Source: CAYLXX01 sp964484325
GTDB lineage: Bacteria; Patescibacteriota; Microgenomatia; UBA1406; GWC2-37-13
Assembly (NCBI GenBank): GCA_964484325.1
Contig: CAZAEE010000011.1
Span: forward strand, 1 to 33,971
Length of the DNA stretch: 33,971 nucleotides
Reading direction: 5' to 3'
In this document: positions 30,183 to 33,971 of the stretch, in pieces
Layout: each line of letters begins with the position of its first letter
How positions within the stretch are numbered: the stretch's first letter is position 1
The notes under the pieces: generated by a model
What the model saw: only the letters and a program-made list of their open reading frames with translations
Databases searched by the model: none
Told to the model about the DNA's origin: nothing
Program-made: the position numbers and the translations under genes

Positions 30183-31353
30183 GTTTTTTTAAAAATGTCA
30201 GTCCCTGAACAACTACCTCAGTCAACAAACTTGTTGAACCGGCAATCGACCCAAGTAATCTTTCTTTTTTTAAAAACTCACTCATCAGTAGCAGTCCTTC
30301 TTTTTCATGAGGCCCGCCACGGCGAATAAAAATTTTTATCTGTTGTTTTTTTAATTCATTTTTCTTTTCTTGAAGTGCTTTATGAATACCTTCAAACGTC
30401 ACACGAACATCGGTAAAGTTAGCTACACCACCTCCGATAATAAGGATTTTTTTTGGTGCTTTCGATTTCATAAGAAGTGACACGAGATTTTTGGCATAGA
30501 CATAGGTCTCCTCAGCAGTAGGATTACCGCTGTATTCTCCATAGTTTGCCAGCTGAGAAGCAAATCCTTGATTATAAACCTCATCAGCCAGTACCAGGCT
30601 CGCACCACCACCCGACAAAAGCAGAAAAATTGCTCCATTGCGCTTTAAGACATCGAGTTTAAATGCTGAGGGACTCCGAGCGGAAAGACTCTCCACCGCG
30701 GTTTCCTCAGCAGTTTTTTTAGCGATTCCTTCAACAATGTCTGTCTTGCTCCAGCTTCCTCGGACAAAAAATTCAGCAGCGGAGTCAACCTCAACTGCTA
30801 AATCAAGAAAATAGGGGATGCCGTTTTTAACAACCAGTGGGTTAACTTCAAAAAATGAAAAATAATTTTCTTCAAAAACTGCGAGTAGTTTTTTTAAAAA
30901 TGCCGTCGTGACTCGTAGGTCACGTGCAACTTTAGTGCAAGTTTTTTTCGTTAGAATCTCTTTTTTGACGGCACGTTTATTTTGCTCAACGTAAATACCC
31001 CCCTGTTGTGAATAAAAAACTTGTACACCTTCTCGTACTCTCTCAAAAGATAAAAAATATTCATCTTCTGTACCATGAACAAGTATCTCATCAACATAAA
31101 ATTGTTTGTAACTCAGTTTCATCAGCCCTTTGATTGTTTTTAAGAGATCTTTTTTTAGAACTGGTAATTTTACTAAACCCTTTTTCATTCTGCCTTTTAC
31201 TCCTTGATCCACTTTAACAACATACCTTCCATCGGGTAAACTATTTACCTTACTGAGGTTTTCTGTTGTTACCTGTAGTCCTGTCTGTGGAAGACCCAAG
31301 GCTGGCAAAACAAGTTGTTTTGCTTTAAATTCTGATAGCTTAACTCTGACCAT
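30175..31353 (-). CDS. aclB: ATP-citrate lyase small subunit (ATP-grasp)
   Basis: A 392-aa protein colinear with the N-terminal third of animal ATP-citrate lyase and close to bacterial AclB (about 400 aa). Residues 1-230 are an ATP-grasp fold including YVVKVDQ (44-50) and the metal-binding FFEVNPLVV (167-175). Residues 240-392 are the CoA-ligase-like domain with LLSGGGASLV (245-254), the citrate-site segment NYGEYSGNP (270-278), IIGGGVANFTDV (305-316) and IRRGGP (343-348). It phosphorylates the catalytic His of the large subunit. A TATACT ends 9 nt before the ATG, so the aclBA transcript has its own promoter after the sortase gene. Confidence 0.94.
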   Translation of the reverse strand: MVRVKLSEFKAKQLVLPALGLPQTGLQVTTENLSKVNSLPDGRYVVKVDQGVKGRMKKGLVKLPVLKKDLLKTIKGLMKLSYKQFYVDEILVHGTEDEYFLSFERVREGVQVFYSQQGGIYVEQNKRAVKKEILTKKTCTKVARDLRVTTAFLKKLLAVFEENYFSFFEVNPLVVKNGIPYFLDLAVEVDSAAEFFVRGSWSKTDIVEGIAKKTAEETAVESLSARSPSAFKLDVLKRNGAIFLLLSGGGASLVLADEVYNQGFASQLANYGEYSGNPTAEETYVYAKNLVSLLMKSKAPKKILIIGGGVANFTDVRVTFEGIHKALQEKKNELKKQQIKIFIRRGGPHEKEGLLLMSEFLKKERLLGSIAGSTSLLTEVVVQGLTFLKKHA

Positions 31354-31362
31354 ATGTAATCA

Positions 31363-31389
31363 AGTATAAAAAAATCACTCTGTTTTCAA
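31363..31389 (-). promoter_or_regulatory. Candidate promoter of aclBA
   Basis: Minus-strand TATACT (31368-31363), 9 nt before the aclB ATG, with TTGAAA (31389-31384) at a short 15-bp spacing. It lies within and after the 3' end of the sortase gene. Confidence 0.45.
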
Positions 31390-31977
31390 ACGGGTGAAAA
31401 TCACTATTCGGTGAGAATAATTATGAGAGACAGCATTCCACCAACCGGTACACGTCATCAGATTTAACCTTTTCTCAAGTGACGGACCGAAGATCAAATC
31501 AATCGGTGCTTGATCATACAGGTAAACTTGTTTGCTCTCAACGATAAAAGTCAGTTGTTTTCCGTTAGAATCTGTCACAAGCACATCATCTCCCGGATTA
31601 AGAGCATGTAGATTGAAAAAAAGAGCGGGCGCTCCAGTAGTCTTATCAAGATGCCCGGCAATCACTGAGTTACCAGCCTCACCTGGTTTAAAGCCCGAAC
31701 TATACCAGGCGGCTTTGGCGTAATCTTCAGGCATGTTCATGCGACCATCAAAGTCAGTACTTACAGCCTCAAGTGGTGCCGCAATACCAATCTTTGGTAT
31801 GGTAATGCTCATTGGCGAAGCAATAGGAGTCGGCGTCGGGATCGGTGTACTCGTTGGCAGCTCAATGGGAGTGGTGTTGACTGATCGTGTATTTGAAGAA
31901 ACACTTAAAGGAATAAATTGTCCGGTAAAAACCAGAGTAACAATCAAAAAGAGCAAAATTTTGTTCAAGCGAGACAT
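31375..31977 (-). CDS. Membrane-anchored sortase (class F-like)
   Basis: A 200-aa sortase that would join surface proteins to cell-wall or other acceptors. One N-terminal membrane anchor (about 7-25), then a Pro/Thr linker rich in PTPTP (38-53), then the catalytic domain: His109 in VIAGHLD, Cys176 in LNLMTCTGWW and Arg190 in SHRIVIF. The three-residue catalytic set is complete. No sorting-signal substrate is obvious in the window, but the Ig-like and LysM proteins are surface-type. It sits between the ADP-forming CoA ligase and ACL on the same strand with its own promoter. Confidence 0.88.
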   Translation of the reverse strand: MSRLNKILLFLIVTLVFTGQFIPLSVSSNTRSVNTTPIELPTSTPIPTPTPIASPMSITIPKIGIAAPLEAVSTDFDGRMNMPEDYAKAAWYSSGFKPGEAGNSVIAGHLDKTTGAPALFFNLHALNPGDDVLVTDSNGKQLTFIVESKQVYLYDQAPIDLIFGPSLEKRLNLMTCTGWWNAVSHNYSHRIVIFTRLKTE

Positions 31978-31990
31978 ACTATAGGTAGTG

Positions 31991-32019
31991 ATTATAACAC
32001 AAAGATAGCTTCAACTCAA
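31991..32019 (-). promoter_or_regulatory. Promoter of the sortase gene
   Basis: Minus-strand TTGAGT (32019-32014), 17-bp spacer, TATAAT (31996-31991), 13 nt before the ATG at 31977. The -35 overlaps the 3' end of the acyl-CoA synthetase gene, whose stop codon is at 32011-32013. Confidence 0.75.
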
Positions 32020-33971
32020 GATAATTCGCGCATCTACCACACACAAACCCTCTTCGGTCGCAAAAAGTGGATTAATATCGACGGCCGCAATCTCAGGTGC
32101 GCTTTCGAGTAGATAGCCAAGAGTTGATCCGTATCCCCAAAGCTCCTCAAGCGGCACTTTTGGCTGGCGGCGAAATCCTGAAAAGTAAGCATTTATTACG
32201 TGATTACCATAAACTGCTTGTTTAAACTGGCTGTAGCTCACCGGGTGAAGAAATGAAAGAGATTGGGCCAGTAATTCAGTAAAAATGCCGCCAAAACCAC
32301 ACACTACCACGACACCAAACGATTGATCTCTTTTTGCGCCCAGAAATAATTCAGTACCTATAATCTGTGGTTGAACATACACACCTTCTGCGCTGGGTAT
32401 ATGTGAGACCTTTTGAATTGCTTGTTTCAGACTTTTACTATCGGTAATATGAGAAACAACACCGCCTACGTCTGTTTTGTGAGTAATCATATCAGAGGCA
32501 ACCTTTACCACAACCGGATACTTTATAACTATAGGTTTATGTCGACCTTTTTTTAAAAATTGCTGAGGCAGGGTATTCATACCTGCAAGCTTCACTATTT
32601 CAATAGAGTCCTCAAAGTTGAGAATTTTTTTGCTTTTATTTTTATTTAAAATTTCATGTATTGCTTGCTGTTCCGCAAGTAGCGACAACTTTTGCAAAGA
32701 GGACGTTTTATGAGGTTGAGAATCTGATTTCTGCAGAATTTTTTTTATTAACGTTGGAAGCATTTCGTATGTATCGAAACTGGGAATTTTATGTTCCTCA
32801 AAAAAAAGATGTGCATGTTCTATGGATTTTTCACCCATGAAAATCGGATATATTGGTTTGGCAAATTTTTTTTGAATTTCGTAAATAACCTGAGCAGTCT
32901 GCGGAATCTGGGTATTTGCCTGTGGAGTTAACAACACTATGATTGCACCAACATCGATCTCTTTTAAAGTCGACTCAATCGCCAGCTCATATTCAAAGGC
33001 ACTAGCATCACCAAGAAGATCAATTGGGTCATGAAGAGTTATTCTTTTTATATCATCAAAAGACTTCTTAAGTGAATTTTTCGTATTTGTTGAAATTGTG
33101 GTTAACTGAAGACCACTGCTAATTATTTGATCTGCCATTAAAACGCCGACGCCGCCGGCATTAGACAAAACAAGAACTTGAGTCGATGTGGGTACGCGCT
33201 TATAGCTTAATATCTTTAACAAACCAATAAACTCATTGTATGTATCTGCTCGGACTGCTCCAGACTCTTGTAAAACTGTTTCAAAAACGACATCATCTCC
33301 GGCTAAACCACCTGTGTGAGACAGTGCTGCCTCAGCTCCTTGCTTTGTAGTACCTGATTTTATGACAACGACTGGTTTCTTCCGACATACAGTTTTCAGA
33401 GTTTGGCGAAGTTTCCTGCCGTGCGTCACGTCTTCAAGATACAGACCGATAACCTCAGTCTGCGGATCATCAGCTAAAAACTCCAACACATCAGATTCAT
33501 CAAGAATAGCTTTATTACCTAGACTAATAAAATATGAAAAACCCAAGTTCTTGCGGGCGGCAAAGTGATCAAGGAGTACAGCACCAAGGGCGCCTGATTG
33601 TGAAACAAAACCGATGTTTCCTTTAGGGGCTACATGTTTCAGAAAAGTAGTGTTAATTTTTTTTGCGGTATTAATAAAACCGATACAGTTGGGACCGAGA
33701 ATAGTCATACCATACTCTTGTGCTTTTACTTTTAAGGCTTCTTCCTTTTTTTGACCATCTCCAGTCTCTTTAAAACCTGAGGCGTAAAACACCACGTGCT
33801 TCACTTTACCTTCATTTAATTCCTCAAGAGAAGAAAGTGCAGCATCGGCCGGTAAGGCAACCACAGCTAGATCAATTGGTTTTTTTATTGAAGAAATATC
33901 TGAATAGACTTTTTTTCCAAGCATATTATCAGCATGGGGATTAACTAAAAAAATTTCACCCAAATACACTT
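32011..33971 (-). CDS. acdA: ADP-forming acetate-CoA ligase (acetyl-CoA synthetase), N-terminus cut by window
   Basis: At least 652 aa; the true start lies beyond the window edge (the GTG at 33969 is not trusted). It is the fused alpha-beta form: Rossmann CoA-binding domain, GPNCIGFIN (92-100 from the first visible residue), CoA-ligase domain VSQSGALG, phosphohistidine His218 in LSHTGGLAGDD, then an ATP-grasp module with HKTDVGGVV carrying the second His and the terminal VDINPLF metal site. The enzyme reversibly converts acyl-CoA, ADP and Pi to acid, CoA and ATP, making ATP from acetyl-CoA in fermenters. Acetate as substrate is inferred from the family; it is on the same strand as ACL, separated by the sortase. 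Confidence 0.9.
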   Translation of the reverse strand, partial: VYLGEIFLVNPHADNMLGKKVYSDISSIKKPIDLAVVALPADAALSSLEELNEGKVKHVVFYASGFKETGDGQKKEEALKVKAQEYGMTILGPNCIGFINTAKKINTTFLKHVAPKGNIGFVSQSGALGAVLLDHFAARKNLGFSYFISLGNKAILDESDVLEFLADDPQTEVIGLYLEDVTHGRKLRQTLKTVCRKKPVVVIKSGTTKQGAEAALSHTGGLAGDDVVFETVLQESGAVRADTYNEFIGLLKILSYKRVPTSTQVLVLSNAGGVGVLMADQIISSGLQLTTISTNTKNSLKKSFDDIKRITLHDPIDLLGDASAFEYELAIESTLKEIDVGAIIVLLTPQANTQIPQTAQVIYEIQKKFAKPIYPIFMGEKSIEHAHLFFEEHKIPSFDTYEMLPTLIKKILQKSDSQPHKTSSLQKLSLLAEQQAIHEILNKNKSKKILNFEDSIEIVKLAGMNTLPQQFLKKGRHKPIVIKYPVVVKVASDMITHKTDVGGVVSHITDSKSLKQAIQKVSHIPSAEGVYVQPQIIGTELFLGAKRDQSFGVVVVCGFGGIFTELLAQSLSFLHPVSYSQFKQAVYGNHVINAYFSGFRRQPKVPLEELWGYGSTLGYLLESAPEIAAVDINPLFATEEGLCVVDARIILS

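Noticed and set aside
28386..31353. Succinyl-CoA synthetase or citryl-CoA synthetase
   Set aside because: The large subunit carries the fused citrate-synthase fold (His401, His476, Asp526) that those enzymes lack, and the small subunit has the ACL-type ANYGEYSG segment.
1..33971. CRISPR array, insertion sequence, prophage or integrase
   Set aside because: No regularly spaced repeats, transposase or integrase motifs, or phage structural genes are visible.

Overview
The window looks like chromosome from a streamlined bacterium of the Candidate Phyla Radiation (Patescibacteria), possibly a Microgenomates-type lineage. The phylum-level call is an inference from several things. Genes are tightly packed. 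Housekeeping proteins are shortened: EF-Ts is 152 aa, ProRS is 409 aa without its editing insertion, and the DnaX core is 342 aa. Clp-type ATPase is anchored in the membrane. Most promoters have their -10 box only 5-9 nt before the start codon, so many mRNAs should be leaderless. TGA is used as a stop, so the code is standard.

Layout. 1-46: 3' end of 16S rRNA with an intact anti-Shine-Dalgarno, not followed by 23S. 175-3463 (-): a three-gene metal/SAM operon (PRC-MgtE_N-CBS regulator, NRAMP-like transporter, SAM hydroxide adenosyltransferase). 3566-4640: tRNA-Ile, a small unknown gene, tRNA-Val and a weakly coding spacer. 4640-7147 (-): a large tandem ATP-grasp ligase. 7257-7322 (-): an overlooked 21-codon gene for an extremely basic peptide, with a full Shine-Dalgarno and its own terminator. 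7597-13478: oligoendopeptidase F, membrane-anchored Clp-like ATPase, LysM and Ig-like surface proteins, galU. 13525-18636: rpsB-tsf-frr-rseP-kinase-csaA-proS, a remnant of the classical rpsB...proS cluster without pyrH, uppS, cdsA and dxr. 18640-23186: DHH phosphoesterase, bS21, YbeY-like, dnaX, ybaB, prs, an AtpZ-like protein and convergent recR. 23192-26545: rnj, a SufT-like gene and two unknown proteins. 26586-28098: tRNA-Pro and cysS. 28149-28389: a broken small gene. 28386-33971 (-): ATP-citrate lyase (both subunits), a sortase and an ADP-forming acetate-CoA ligase cut by the window edge.

The most striking content is metabolic. A complete heteromeric ATP-citrate lyase, with its phosphohistidine and citrate-synthase-fold catalytic residues present, lies beside an ADP-forming acyl-CoA synthetase. 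Together they could split citrate to oxaloacetate and acetate (or acetyl-CoA) with no net ATP cost, or run the other way to make citrate from acetate. Other notable items are an NRAMP homologue lacking the transition-metal-selective methionine and paired with a detached MgtE-like regulatory protein, the tandem ATP-grasp fusion, the 21-residue basic peptide gene, a consensus orphan promoter antisense to the SufT-like gene, and the leaderless gene architecture.
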